Positions 48,793-59,890 of a DNA stretch of 64,000 bases are shown here, one piece after another (position 1 is the first letter of the stretch; each line of letters starts with the position of its first letter). The notes under the pieces are model-generated. The model was not told the origin of the DNA and did not search any database. It was given only the letters and a program-made list of their open reading frames with translations. The position numbers and the translations under genes were made by a program. Origin of the DNA: Prorocentrum cordatum (lineage: Eukaryota; Sar; Dinophyceae; Prorocentrales; Prorocentraceae); NCBI GenBank assembly GCA_963575745.1, contig CAUYUJ010022398.1:60195-124194 (forward strand), written 5' to 3'.

Positions 48793-49705
48793 GTTTTGCA
48801 AGTATTGAGTTCCTCCTCGATTCCGTCTTGCTCCTCGCCCTCCTCTTCCTCCTCCTACTCCTCCTGCTCCTCTGCCCTCCTGCTCCTCCTGCTCCCCTTC
48901 ATTCTGCCTCCTCCTCTCCGCTTCGAGGCGATGCTCGCAAATCTAGTTGTGAACGTAGCTGCGCAACTAGTTTTGCGTGGAACCTGCCGCTACGAAACAT
49001 TACTCGCAAAACTACTTGCGAACGACGTTCCACAACTAGTTTTGTGGGTAATGAGTTCCTCCTCGATTTCGTCATGCTCCTCGCCCTCCTTGTCCTTCCT
49101 CCTCCTAAATACTCCTGCTCCTCCGCCCTCTTGCTCCTCCTGCTCCTCTTCATTCTGCCCCCTCCTCTCCGCTTCGAGGCGATACTCACAAATCTAGTTG
49201 TGAACGCAGCTGCACAACTAGTTTTGTGTGGAATCTCCCGCTACGAAACAATACTCTCAAAATTAGTTGCGAACAACTCTCCGCAACTAGTTTTGTGAGT
49301 AACGAGTTCCGCCTGACTTTCGTCATGCTCCTCACCCTCCTCTTCTTCATCATCCTGCTCCTCCTGCTCCTCTGCCCTCCTGCTCCTCCTGCTCCTCTTG
49401 ATTCTGCCCCCTCCTTTCCGCTTCGAGGCGATACTCGCAAATCTAATTGTGAACGCAATTGCACAGCTAGTTTTGCGAGGAACCTCCCGCTACGAAACAT
49501 TACTCGCACAACTAGTTGTGAACGACGCTCCATTACCCGTCACGCTCCTCACCCTTCTCTTCTTCCTCCTCCTACTCCTCCTGCTCCCCTGCCCTCCTGC
49601 TCCTCTTCATTCTGCCCCTTCCTCCCCGCCTCGAGGCGATGCTCACAAATCTAATCTAGCTGGGAACTCAGCCGCACAACTAGTTGTGCGAGGATCTGCT
49701 CTTGT
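48793..49705. repeat. About 250-bp satellite, about 3.7 units
   Basis: The landmark CTTCGAGGCGAT occurs at 48,921, 49,172 and 49,421, and as CCTCGAGGCGAT at 49,629, giving periods of 251, 249 and 208. Each unit has a TCCTGCTCC-rich half and an AT-richer half with GCACAACTAGTTTTG and CGCTACGAAACA. The last unit is shortened. No ORF is shared by all units. Confidence 0.92.
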
Positions 49706-49737
49706 CCTATCGTAATATGATCACAGACTTGATCAAA

Positions 49738-50640
49738 TTCAATTGGAATTCTTTGGATCTGGGACCTGCCCCGTTCCTGTTGAAATCCAATTAGCATCCT
49801 ATTCAAATCCAATGAAAACCCTCGGGATTTAGGAGATGCTCCGTTCCTATTGAAATCCGATTCGGGTCCTATTCAAACTCAATAGGAATTCTTTGGATAT
49901 GGGATCTGCTCCGTTTCTAGTGAGGTTTCCTTCGGATCCCATCCACATTCAATATGAATCCTCTGGCTCCCGCCTGAAAGGTCCCCCAACAAGCACTCAA
50001 AACGAGGCTCCCGCCTGAGAGGCCCAAACAAACATTCAAAAAGGTCCAAACAAACAAACACACGACAGCATACAACACGCAACGGACAGCTCCTTCCTCC
50101 TCTCCCTCTCTGAATCTGGGGTCTGGTCCTGGCCTATTGAATTCCTATTTGAATCCTATTCAAATTCACAATTCTTTGAATTCCTATTTGAATCCTATTC
50201 AAATGGATGGAAATCCTCTGGGTCTCCTATCTGCTCCATTTCTGTTGACTTTCCAGTTGGGTTCTCTTCAAATCCTATGGGAATTATCTGGATCTGGGGC
50301 CTGCCCCATTCATATTGAATTCCTATTTGAATACTATGCAAATCTAATTGAAATCCTCTGGATCTGGGGTCTGGTCATGTCCTATTGAATTCCTCATTGA
50401 ACCCTATTCAAATTCACGTAGAATCCGTTGGATTTGGAATATATTTCAATTCTTTGAACTTCAATGTGCATCCTATTCAAATGGATTTGAATTATCTTGA
50501 TCTCGGATCTGCTCCGTTTCTGTTGGCACTCCCAAAGGTTCTCTTCAAATCCAATTGGAATTCTTTAGATCTGGGGTCTGCCCCATTCATATCAGATTCC
50601 TATTTGAGTTCTATTCAAATCTAGTTGAAAATCTTTGGAT
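49738..50640. repeat. AT-rich ~70-bp tandem array
   Basis: Units contain GGATCTGGG-CTGC-CC-TTC, TTGAATTCCTATTTGAATCC and TATTCAAATCCAATTGGAAT, with spacing near 70 at 49,753, 49,823 and 49,893. About 12 units, with a non-repeat interruption at roughly 49,985-50,105. Much AT-richer than the rest of the window. Confidence 0.85.
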
Positions 50641-50735
50641 AGGAGGAGGAGAAGGAGGAAGAGGAGGAGGAGAAGGAAGACGGAGCAGGAGGGAGGATGA
50701 GAGGAGGATGAGATGAGAGGAGGAGGAGGAGGAGT
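50641..50735. repeat. GGA-rich microsatellite
   Basis: GGA/GAAGGA words. Confidence 0.9.
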
Positions 50736-50756
50736 GGAGAAGAGGAGTGGAGCAGC

Positions 50757-50830
50757 GAGAGCGGTTTCTGTTCAAAGCCTTTGAAGGCCGAAAGGCCACC
50801 ATACCCATCCAGTCTGGCGCCGGTTTGACA
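50757..50830. repeat. Inverted repeat P7, right arm
   Basis: Complement of 48,104-48,175: GCGGTTTCTGTTCAAAGCCT, GAAGGCCGAAAGGCCACCAT, CCATCCAGTCTGG. Confidence 0.8.
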
Positions 50831-50913
50831 CCCCCCCCTTCCTCCCCTATTTTTCCTCTCTCCTCGGGCTGGCGCCTGCGTCGGCGGCGGCTGGCGGCGG
50901 CGGCGGGGACGAC

Positions 50914-50974
<61 letters not shown>
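50914..50974. repeat. Poly-T tract
   Basis: About 60 uninterrupted T bases. An assembly or library artefact cannot be excluded for the exact length. Confidence 0.95.
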
Positions 50975-50975
<1 letters not shown>

Positions 50976-51027
50976 CTGGGCTGGGCCTGCGGCGGCGGGC
51001 GGCGGCGGCGCGGAGCGTCGACGAGGC

Positions 51028-51306
51028 CGACGGTGGTGGTGGTGGTGGGTTGTGGTGGTGGTGGCGGTGGTGGTGGTTGTGGTGGCGGTGGTGTGGTGTC
51101 TTGTTGTAGTGGTGGTGGTTGTGGTGGTGGTTGTGGTGGTGGGTGGTGGTGGGTGGTGGTGGGTGGTGGTGGTGGTTTGGTGGTGGTGTGATGCTGGTTT
51201 GTGGTGGTGGTGGTGGGTTATGGTGGTGGTGGTGGTTTGGTGGTGGTGTGGTGGTGGTTTGTGGTAGTGGTGGTGGTGGTAGTGGTGGTGGTGGTAGTGG
51301 TGGTAA
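51028..51306. repeat. (GGT)n microsatellite block
   Basis: GGT/GTG triplets with GGGT, TTGTGG and GTGTGG interruptions. Confidence 0.95.
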
Positions 51307-51820
51307 TCGTCGCTGCGTCCCCGCCGTCGCCGGCGCCAGCGCCAGCGCTGCTGGCCGCCGCCAGCGCCGGCGCCGGCGCCAAGGAGGGGGGGGGTGGTAA
51401 CCCCCCTCCTTGGGCTGCCTCGGGTCATCGTCGATGCGTCCCCGCCGTCGGTGCTGCTGGCGGCCGCCAGCGCCGGCTCTGGTGCCGGCGCCGGGGGGAG
51501 GGCTTGAACCCCCCTCACGCCTTGGGAGGGGGGGGGTTTGAAAGAGGGGAGGTTTGGGGGGAGGGAAGTCCTCTTGGTTTTCATCGACGGCGCCAAGTGT
51601 TGGGGGGGGGCCACACCCTGGTGTTCCCAAAGCAAGCGCCCGTGAAACGCGCTCTTTCCTTCCGACCTCGCGCAGGAAAGTCTTGATTTCTTCGGCGCGG
51701 TGCCCCCCCAAAATCCCAGTTGATGCAAACAGTAGAGTAGAAGAAGTCCAATGGAGGATTATCGACTACTGATGGATGGGCCTCAAGAGCATTGTGCGAT
51801 TTATCGTTTTTTGGTACAGA
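51307..51820. other. No recognised gene
   Basis: Contains CGCCGGCGCC-rich sequence, GGCGCCAAGG repeated, and the P7-like phrase CTTGAACCCCCCTCACGCCT near 51,500. Any 5' LTR of the copia relic would lie here, but none is recognised. Confidence 0.5.
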
Positions 51821-52099
51821 AATCGTTATGGTAGCGGAGCTGGCTACTGCCAGCCCCCGCCAGTGCCACAGCAGGCGCTGGTCCACCGAACGCGAGCCCA
51901 GCGGCCGCGTGCGTGGGCGAGCGAAGGCAATAGGCTCGCCGAGGGCGCGCACGAGGAGTTCGACAGTGGCCAAAACCACAGCCACGGTTGCAAGGACCGT
52001 GGAGGCGGTGTCGGGAACCACCTGGGCGGCTGGGCGGTCTCAGTAACCACAGCGACGATTCCAATATCTACGTGCTCGCAACGGCGCCCCACGGAACCA

Positions 52100-52860
52100 A
52101 GCGACAGCATGTACGATGGGACATGAAGATGCAGGAGCTGGGTGGCAAGGATAAGCCACCGACCTTCGACGGGAACGACGAGCAACTGTTCGGAATGGAG
52201 TTTCGTGATGAGGGCCTTCCTTGGAGGTCAGGCTCGGCAGTCGCATAAGTCGCTGGACGCAGCCGAGCAAATACTACATATCCAGATGCCAGTGCAGCGC
52301 ATGTGCAGGCCATAATTGGGAGCAGAAGGCATGTAAGCACTTAGGAAGACAATTGCCGCTTTAGTGGTTGTGGCCAAGTCATCTGCTCGTGCGTGGGGCC
52401 GAGAAGAAGAGCCAGCAGCGGCGGTGCGAGCTAAGGGCATCATGGTGCGCGTTCTACAAGTGAAGCAGTTGCCTCAGGCACTGGCGGAGATTGACCAGCA
52501 TCATTCAGAGCGGGAGCGAGACGCCAGGTGCTACGAGACGGCAGCAGGGGATGTCTGCAGCGGCTCCCCAGAGGGCTCCGAAGAGCATTTTGGCGGTGCC
52601 ACATCTGTAGAGCGAGAGGACGTACGGCGAGCTGGTGGCGACGTCTATCCAGCGCCCGCAGGCCTCCACAGTCTACGACGGCGGTGACCAGAAGGTGCCA
52701 TCACCGCCTAGGCCACCGCCCAGAAATCCAGGCGCCATAGAGGCAGATGCGTTGACGGGGTCCTGCAACAAGGGCAAGCAGGAGGACGGCATGGGCGACG
52801 GCGGCAAGGTCGTCCCGTCCAGACTGGGGGCATTGGGTGCGACAGTCGCGGACAAAGATG
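52100..52860 (+). pseudogene. Copia gag-like relic
   Basis: ELGGKDKPPTFDGNDEQLFG, then after a shift VMRAFLGGQARQSHKSLDAA, resemble the capsid start of dinoflagellate copia gags (PPTFDG, then W/F-x-x-x-M-R-A). Further on, IEADALTGSCNKGKQEDG is what remains of a zinc knuckle (usual C-x2-C-x4-H-x4-C). At least two frame changes. Confidence 0.5.
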
Positions 52861-55500
52861 ATACGCTGGTGGCAAGGAGGTCAACGATTCATGGGCGCAA
52901 GGTCGATCTCAGAACTGGCGTGGAGTATATCAGGCGTGCCAGGGCAGGGGTTGCGGAAGACTTGAGGTGGGCGAGGTCACTACTCAGGGGGGCTGCTGGT
53001 GTCGCGATGGAGGCGCATGCGCATGGGGGCTCGAGGGGGGGGGGGCGAGGAAATGCGTGCGGACAGGGTGCAGTCAGCGAGGCCCAGCAAACGCGACACT
53101 CGGTCCACGGTCAGTCCTCAACCTGGGGGCCCGGCGCCCTCGACACAGGGGCCTTCGGCAAGCCGAGCGGTCGCGAACTCTCCGGGCGGGGCCGGGGGCG
53201 CGGCGCGACGGCCGCCCGACGGGGGGGGGGCCGAGAACGGCCGCGTCTTCGCAGCCGCGAAGGAGCTGTTGACCAGTGGTGCGGGGGGCGAGGGTGACCG
53301 GCACTGCGCGTGGATGCTGGCGGGCAGCTGCGCGGTGGAACGCGCGCGTGGACGACGCCAGTTCTGATTTCTGATTGTTCCGAACCAGGGCCCGAACCTC
53401 GCGGCCGCATATGGTCGTCTGCAGCTCGAAGACCTCGGCCGCGCGCGGCGCGGTCAACGCCGAGGGCCATCGTGGATTTCCAGGTGGCGGGCGCGAGGCA
53501 GTCCGTCATGGGCGCGGGGGAGTTCCGCAGTGGGGCGCCGAATCGGGCGGCGCGGCGCGACTGGCAGGGCGGTCGAATCAGTCGCGAGACGGCAGAACTG
53601 GTGATGCTGAGTGAGATCGCGCGCCGGACTGCGCGCTGGAGTGGTTGGCGCGAACCGACTGACAACGTCGTTGTGCGGAGAGGGAGTTGGCCGCGGTGGC
53701 GCGCGCCGAGTTCGGGCGCGCGACCCACTGTGGGCGCCTGGAGGGCCTGAACCGGCGCGACCGCCTCGACGACCGCTGGCGCGCAGGGCCGAGGTCAGCA
53801 GTGGGGGTGCTCGGAGATGCGCCGCGCGATGGGCCGGCAGCCGCGCCGGGGCATCGCGGGCGCCCTGAGACTGAGGTGGCAGCTCGGGGACTGCAGGGGC
53901 CTCGTGGACCATGCGCGGGAGATCGAGCGACGCGAGTTGACGCGCTATCCAGCAGAAACATGGCGCGATATCTGTGCGAGGGCGGATGCCGGCGACGTGT
54001 CGCGCAAGGAGAGGGGCTGGAAGAGGCGCGATTGCCTCGTTGGTCGGCATCGATGGCGGCTGGGCTGGGGGGGCGGAGGTCCCAATGATTTCGAGTTCGC
54101 GCGGCAGTGGGCGTCGTTTCAGCGGGTGGGGCGTGGAGGTCAGCGATCGCCCAGAGGGGGCGCGACAACGCCTGCGCGATCGCATCGGCCGTGACCTGGT
54201 TGATGGCATGGGCCAGTCAAAGGTGGGTTTGCAGTCGAGGGGCGCAGCGTTGCCTTTTATCGCGGCGGCGAGGGCCATGGCGAAGATGGGCGGCGCGTGC
54301 GAGGCGCTTCTCTGGCGACGAGGCGGGCGACGGAACTCTCCAGCCAAGCGGCCGGCATTGCTGGCCGTCCAAACTGTCGTGAAGCAGATCTGGGCATTGA
54401 TGCCTTCGATGACGAAGATGTTGAACATTGACCTGCGCCTCGTGTCCGACTCGAAGTTCCCCCCTGGTTGCTTAGGTATTCTGCGCGGTCCTTCAGTGGT
54501 CGCGGCGATCGCGAGGGCGCCGGCGCGCGCCCCGCGAGATACCCGCGCGCTCGAGTGCCAGAAGCAGATCGCGGCCATCGGGGAAGCAGCGGCGCGCCGA
54601 CGACCTGGTGCTCAGATTGACTTGCTGGAGCAATTCGCTGGGGGATTCCTGACTGGGGCGCGACGCCGAGGCCGGCGGGCCCCCGGTCGGAACCCTGGCA
54701 GGAGTCTGCAGATCGAAAGCCGAGCGACGGAGGTTGGAACGTCGAAGGTGGTGTCCAGGGTCGTTTGAAAAGATGGCGCGGGCCCCCTTCATGGGAACCG
54801 CTTGCCAGTTGCGCGAGGGGGGCCTCCGACGCAGTGATCGATCCGAGAGCCGCTTCCCTGGGGCTGTTACCCTGGCTGATCGATCCAGCGGGCGCGGCGC
54901 CGGCCGCGGCTGGGGCGCCGGGGGAAGCGGGCCACCTGTGCGGCTCGCCTGGACTGGGGCAGCCGCGGCGGCAGCGGCGGCGCCCGTCGACGACGTGGAT
55001 GTAGACGGGCAGCGGTTGCTTGCTGAGCGGCAGAGGCCGGGGGGCGCCATCCCGCCGGCGTCGCGGGCGGCGACGGCGCGGCAGGTGGGGGCGCTTCTGG
55101 CAGACAAGGGTCCAAAGCGAGATTCCGACTGCTGCGGCGGCGAGGGGCGGATGTCGTTGCAGACGCGGGCGGGGGCAAACATAGGCGCGCTGCAGAAGGC
55201 GCGCGTGGAAACGACGGTTGACGGCGAGATGTCATGCCGCGGGGGGTGGTTTCACCGAGGCTAGGGCGACGGTCTTGGAGAAGATCGCCAGTGGTGACAA
55301 CGAGCTCGCGTGGGGGATCTCGACCGGCGAGGCGACGTCTAAGATCCTGGCGGGCAAGTGGCCTAGCGCGTGCCAGGCCGGCGGCGAGCGGGGGCGCGGC
55401 TGAGCCGCCCGAGGTTTCGGGTGGCAGATCTACGGGCGCGAAGAAGTCATGGCAGCGACGCGATATACTTACCGCATCCGAAGAGGATGCCGGTGAACGT
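52861..55500 (+). pseudogene. Expected protease-integrase part, not recognisable
   Basis: A long open frame (53,974-54,768, ending in KVVSRVV) and several neighbours on both strands are present, but no HHCC, D-D-E or protease motif can be named. Candidate scraps such as PALLAVQTVVKQIW near 54,350 could be integrase. The region is extremely GC-rich with CGCG words. Confidence 0.3.
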
Positions 55501-55524
55501 GGAGGCGCGCGGGCGCGTAGAGGC

Positions 55525-56080
55525 GCATGGTGATTGCAGTGGGGCGTTCTACCAGGGGCCTCTAACGAAGGGGTCGGGTCTTCCTGGGGCCACCGCTGGA
55601 AGCACGAGTGCCGGCAGGATTTGCGCGGTGAACTCGCGTGCATTCCCTGGACTGAAAAGGGCGCCCAAGGCATGGGGGGATCACAGTGCCAACGAGCTGG
55701 GGTACGTGGGCTTGGCGGGCAGGGGGGGGGGGGGGGGCGACGCGGCGGCTGCTCTCCCATGAGGGCGAAGCATAAGGCCAATAGTGGGCGACTTGCGCAT
55801 GATGTTCTGCTCTCAGTGCCGCGTGGGTCAGGCGCTAAGGTCTTGGCCGGGATGAGTGAGACGCTGCAGCTTGCAGATGTGGCCATGCTTTGAGACGAGG
55901 GCAACGGGGCGACCTTTCTTGGCGCTCAGGTGACCGAGGTCGAGGGCGGCTGCCACATTGGCTGGAAGACCTCCGTGGTCGACGATGTCTCATTGGAGCT
56001 CGGAGCGGAGGGTGCTGGGCCCCCCTGACAGCCGGAGACGAATAATGACATCAACAAGAAGGACGACGGCGAGTACTTCG
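55525..56080 (+). pseudogene. Copia reverse transcriptase relic
   Basis: DCSGAFYQGPLTKGSG fits RT motif A (D-x-x-A-F-x-Q-G). AFPGLKRAPKAWGDHSANEL fits the GLKSAPRAW segment. GDLRMMF near 55,790 stands where YVDDL is expected. SGAKVLAGMSETLQLADVAM, ATFLGAQVTEVEGGCHIGW and NNDINKKDDGEYFEP follow, as in the later part of copia RTs. Pieces fall in three frames, and a G run at 55,721-55,738 disrupts the middle. Confidence 0.65.
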
Positions 56081-56299
56081 AGCCAGGCGGCCGCTGTGGT
56101 TGCAGGACCTGCGCGGGCAAGCTACGCGGACTGGGAGCGCTGGGCTGAGGAGCCATCGACCCGACGCGCAACGCGGACTGGGAGCGCTGGGCAGCTGAGC
56201 AATGGCACGACGGCCCCCCATGCACAGAAGGCTCTGCTGTGGACTGAACGAGATGGCCAGTTACCTCGCAGGGGCCAGAGACGCGAAGACGAAACTCAC

Positions 56300-56760
56300 G
56301 GTCGACAAGACAGAAGGCGATCAGGTGCTTGACGGACGCGAACTGGGCAGAAGGCAAGGGCGATCGTATCTCCAAGAGTGGATGTTGTGTTGCATTTCTG
56401 CGGCTGTGCGTTCTTGACGCGGTCAAGGCGCCAGGGCCGCGTGCCCCTGCGTTCGGCGGAGGGCGAGCTCTACTCGTTAGGGTCGGGAGCTGCTGATGCG
56501 CTCGGCTTGGCGCCGCCGCTGAGCGAGCGGGGCGGGCATGTGTTTCCAGCCCTGGCCGGCGATAGCAGGGGCGCCCTGCTTTTCGCGAAGAAGAGAGGCC
56601 TTGGCAATATTCACGTCGAGATAAGGCATGAGCAGACGTGGCTGGAGCTCCAGAGGGGGCCGCCGATGGCGACGAGAGCGAAGTGATGACGAAGATCACG
56701 TCCAAGGAGAACCTTGACGAGTTCTTGCGGCAGGTAGGCCCCATGGGCCCCGGCCGCCCG
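56300..56760 (+). pseudogene. Copia RNase H relic
   Basis: TDANWAEGKGDRISKSG (first Asp) in one frame. In the next, VPLRSAEGELYSLGSGAADA (Glu), LAGDSRGALLFAKKRGLGNI (Asp) and HVEIRHEQTWLELQ, then VMTKITSKENLDEFL after another shift. This is the copia RNase H pattern with its RH-(I/V)EVR element and the final TKxLT-like end. Only frameshifts disable it; the acidic residues remain. Confidence 0.75.
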
Positions 56761-57124
56761 AGCCCGCCACTGTAGGCGGCGGGCGCGGGGAAGAAAGGCT
56801 GGAGCCGGCAGGGCGGCGGGGCAGGTCAGCAGCTAGGAGCGCGAGAGATGGTTGATCCAGCGGAAGGCTGAAGGCAACCAGTCCTCGAAGCTTTCGTGGC
56901 AGCCCCCCCGATGGGCCCGGGCGCCCGAGCTTCCCGCGCGAGGCCCGGGGCCGAAACGAACCTGGCTGCTTGGAGGGCGCGCTGAGGGAAAGAGTAGAAG
57001 AGGACATGTTTGAGAGAAGGTGATGGGCCAGGGGCGGGCCTCATAACCCGTCTGCTACCATGGCTTCCCTGGTAAAAGCGTCGTCAGCCCCGACCCTTCT
57101 CCCGACCAGTTCTTCGCCCCGAAT
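56761..57124. other. No recognised gene
   Basis: May contain the 3' LTR of the copia relic. GGCGGCGGGCGCGG and GGCAGCCCCCCCGATGGGCC are notable only for composition. Confidence 0.45.
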
Positions 57125-57262
57125 TGTTTGTTGACGGTCTCGGGGCCAGGCGAGGGTGCCCGACTGCCGAACGCGGCCAAATATTTTGATTGCTTTCCGG
57201 AATTTGTCGTTGACGGTCTCGGGGCCCCGCCGCCCGGCTGCCGAGCGCGGCCGAAAATGTTG
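57125..57262. repeat. Two-unit ~84-bp tandem duplication
   Basis: TTGACGGTCTCGGGGCC, then GCCCG-CTGCCGA-CGCGGCC, occurs twice. A third, weaker TTTGACGGTCCCGAGGATTG lies at 57,570. Confidence 0.75.
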
Positions 57263-57439
57263 CATGCATCGTTTTGGTGACTGCCCCTTGCTCTAGCATG
57301 TTTGGGTTTTTGTTTTGTTGGTTTTTCATCCCCCAGCCAGCGCGCGCGGGCCTCCCTCGCCGCCCGAGCGCACCGACCAGGAGCTGGCTGACACCCCCAC
57401 CGCCCGTCTAAGGACAGTTCTCTTCCTTCTCCGCCACCT

Positions 57440-57528
57440 AGTCTTTTTCCTCCTCCTCCCCCTCCTCCTCCCCGTCCTCCTCCTCCTCCTCCTCCTCCTC
57501 CTCCTCCTCCTCCTCCTCCTCCTCCTCT
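57440..57528. repeat. (TCC)n microsatellite
   Basis: About 18 clean TCC triplets after an impure start. Confidence 0.95.
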
Positions 57529-58088
57529 AGACCCATTCCCTGGGGACGGCTTGTCATCCCGAGTGTTCTTTGACGGTCCCGAGGATTGGTGAGGGCCCCC
57601 AAATGTCGAAAACAACGATCCTGTCATGATTTTACATGACTCGAAAGGGGTTTGGGTCCTCCTCCGCCTCCTTTTCCTCTTCGCGGTCGAGAGGAGTTCG
57701 GCGTGGCTTCCCCCGGCTGCACAGGACGCACTGCCTGCCTCGGATGCGTGGCCGCCCAGCGGGCGCGGCCCGCCGGGCAATCAGGCGTCGCCGCGGACGG
57801 TGTCGTTCCGCGGGGGTGGGGGCTGAGCCAGGCTTGCCGCCGCTGCTGGCTGACAAGCTCGCACCGAGCATGGTGACTCGCCTCCAGTGGAAAAGCGAAG
57901 TCGCCACGGAGATCATATCGTGGCAGCTTGCTCTGGGTGCACACCGTATTGCCAGCATTGTTGCCACCAAGTTCAGTCCGAAACGGGCCCCTCGCGGCTG
58001 GTGCGCATCGTCTTGCCAGCGTTGTCGGCAGCCGGGGCGCCCTCCGAGCGCGCCAGCTCGGCGGGAAGAGATGGAGGGATGTGGAAGG

Positions 58089-58298
58089 TGGGCTCTGGCC
58101 CAGATGGGGTCCGAGCAGGTGGGATCGGAGTCGCGCTGCATCGCCGATGTAGCGGCGATGCGGCTCGACGTGGAGCCCGATTATCTCCACGCCAACGGGG
58201 CCGATGCATCGCCGATTTCGCCGATGTATCGGCGATGCATTGGCGATGTGGCGGGTTCTTCCGGTCCCATCTCTTCGGACCCCATGTGGGAGGCCTCT
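58089..58298. repeat. Foldback repeat family 2, copy 2
   Basis: Left arm AGATGGGGTCCGAGCAGGTG, GGATCGGAG. Right arm TCCCATCTCTTCGGACCCCA, TG-GGGAGGCCTCT is its complement. The interior CGGCGATGCGGCTCGACGTG, GAGCCCG matches copy 1 at 749-923, with extra CATCGCCGAT words. Confidence 0.55.
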
Positions 58299-58890
58299 AG
58301 CCAGGGCCAGCAGCTGCGCCTCGCCGATGGCGTTCTGGGAGTGCCCGGATCGTCCCGAACTGCCGCCAGACACCCGAGTTAAGACCCAAACGCCGCCAGG
58401 GACAGCGGTAGGCTCAGAGGGGGGGGGCGCCTCGATCCCCTCTCGCCCACTCATGGCCATTCGGGGCCCTGGTAGCCCGACTCCGCCCAGGTGCGTGCGC
58501 GTAAGCTCTCGGGGCCTCGTTTCGGGCCGAACGGAAGGGGGGGGGGATAGGGAAAGAGGGGCTTACGAACTCTGCTGCATGCAGCTGGTTTCGGCCCCGC
58601 CGCCGGGCCCATTCCTCGATGCATGGGCGCCTCCCGGCGCCGGGAGGCGCTGGGAAAATCAGCCACGTGAGTTGATTCTCTACCACGCCCTGTGCTATCC
58701 CCCCCTTTCGTTCCCCCCAATCGTTGCCGATCCATCGGCGATGTATCGCCGATTCCAGCTCGGTGTTTCCTTCCCCTGAGCCAGCCCCCCCCCCCACACG
58801 TTGCCCAGAGCCTTCCGCCCGCGGGCGGCGCGCCACGGCCATCCGTCAGTCGTGTCCCAGAACTCGGTGTGGCCCTTCGACTGCCTCTTG
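58299..58890. other. No recognised gene
   Basis: GC-rich. ATCCATCGGCGATGTATCGC at 58,731-58,750 is a stray piece of foldback family 2. Confidence 0.5.
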
Positions 58891-58897
58891 TGAGGCC

Positions 58898-59052
58898 TAT
58901 GATTATCACTGTGCACTGTGGTCATAGTTCAAGTATCACTCTGGCATGGTATCGCTATGGTCATAGTTCACTATTACCACTCACTCACTTGGTCACTATG
59001 GTCACTGTCACTATTCTCACTTGTTCGTATCACTATGGTCATAGTTCAAGGC
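58898..59052. repeat. TATCACTATGGTCATAGTTCAAG tandem words
   Basis: GGTCATAGTTCA occurs three times and TATCACT, CACTATGGTCA variants fill the gaps. Unit length is irregular, about 20-55 bases. It is followed by two GCGTTTA-TAAACGGC words at 59,083 and 59,141. Confidence 0.7.
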
Positions 59053-59700
59053 ATGAAAAAGCGCCCGGACCCGACAATTTGCGTTTAATAAACGGCCCCG
59101 GCGTTTTCTTAACAGCCCTGCCCTGGTTGGTTCCTTCTTCGGGTGCGTTTACTAAACGGCTTCGCGTGTCGGGGTGGTCATTCTCGGGGTGGATTTTCTG
59201 CCTTCCTAACAGTACTACAGCCTGGCAGGTGAGGGCAGCACTCGATGCCCTACCACCCTCCACGCCTGGCCAACGCCAGGCGCCGGGGGATGGACGGTGC
59301 TCCACAGCAGAAGCAGCAGGCAGGTGCCACAGGAGAGCGAGGGGAAGGGGGGATGGGGACGACGACAGCGACGGAGGCCCGCCCTGCCCGCTCGATTCCC
59401 CCCTGCCTCCTCGCCCCTCTCTCGCCCCTCCCTCGCCCTTCCCTCGCCCTTTCATCCCCTCTCGCTCCTGCTTGCCTCCCTCGTCGCGTCGCCAGAGTCT
59501 TCATTGCCAGCGGCACCCTGGCTGGATAAGAGGGCCCCCTCTGTCTTTCTGGAATTGCTCACCCATTGCATTTGGACTTCTGCCATATCGATATCAGCAG
59601 TGTATCATGTGGAGCAAGGATGCGGGTGCGGAAACCTGCTCGACAGCATCCGCTCCTGCCCCTCGCCGCTATTTCGAGTCATCAAGGGACCAGCTGGCGA

Positions 59701-59890
59701 TGGGAGGAGGAGGGGGAGGAGGAGGAGGAGGTGGAGGTCGAGGTGGTGGAAGAGGAGGAGGAGGGGGAAGAGGATGAGGAGGAAGAATTGGAGGAGGAGG
59801 AGGAGGAAGAGGAGGAGGAGAAGGAGGAGGAGGAGGAACAGGAGGAGGAGGAGGGAGAGGCGGAGGCAGGAGGTCGGAGGCGGAGGCGGA
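59701..59890. repeat. GGA-rich microsatellite block
   Basis: GGA triplets mixed with GAAGAGG and GGTGGA. Confidence 0.94.

Larger units (their letters stand above)
51829..56760 (+). mobile_element. Degraded Ty1/copia-type LTR retrotransposon
   Basis: A gag-like segment (52.1-52.8 kb), RT pieces (55.5-56.1 kb) and a copia-type RNase H (56.3-56.76 kb) occur in copia order. TGGTAGCGGAGC at 51,829-51,840 matches the common copia primer-binding site TGGTATCAGAGC at 10 of 12 positions. Many frameshifts are present, the RT active site is unclear and no LTR pair was found. Integrase should lie at 53.5-54.6 kb, but I cannot point to its motifs. Confidence 0.65.

Noticed and set aside
50611-51728. Minus-strand ORFs of 293 and 366 codons with poly-His/Pro and poly-Lys
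   Set aside because: Translations of the GGT array and the poly-T tract.
53454-54578. A 374-codon minus-strand ORF
   Set aside because: It lies opposite the copia relic in CGCG-rich DNA. No domain recognised.
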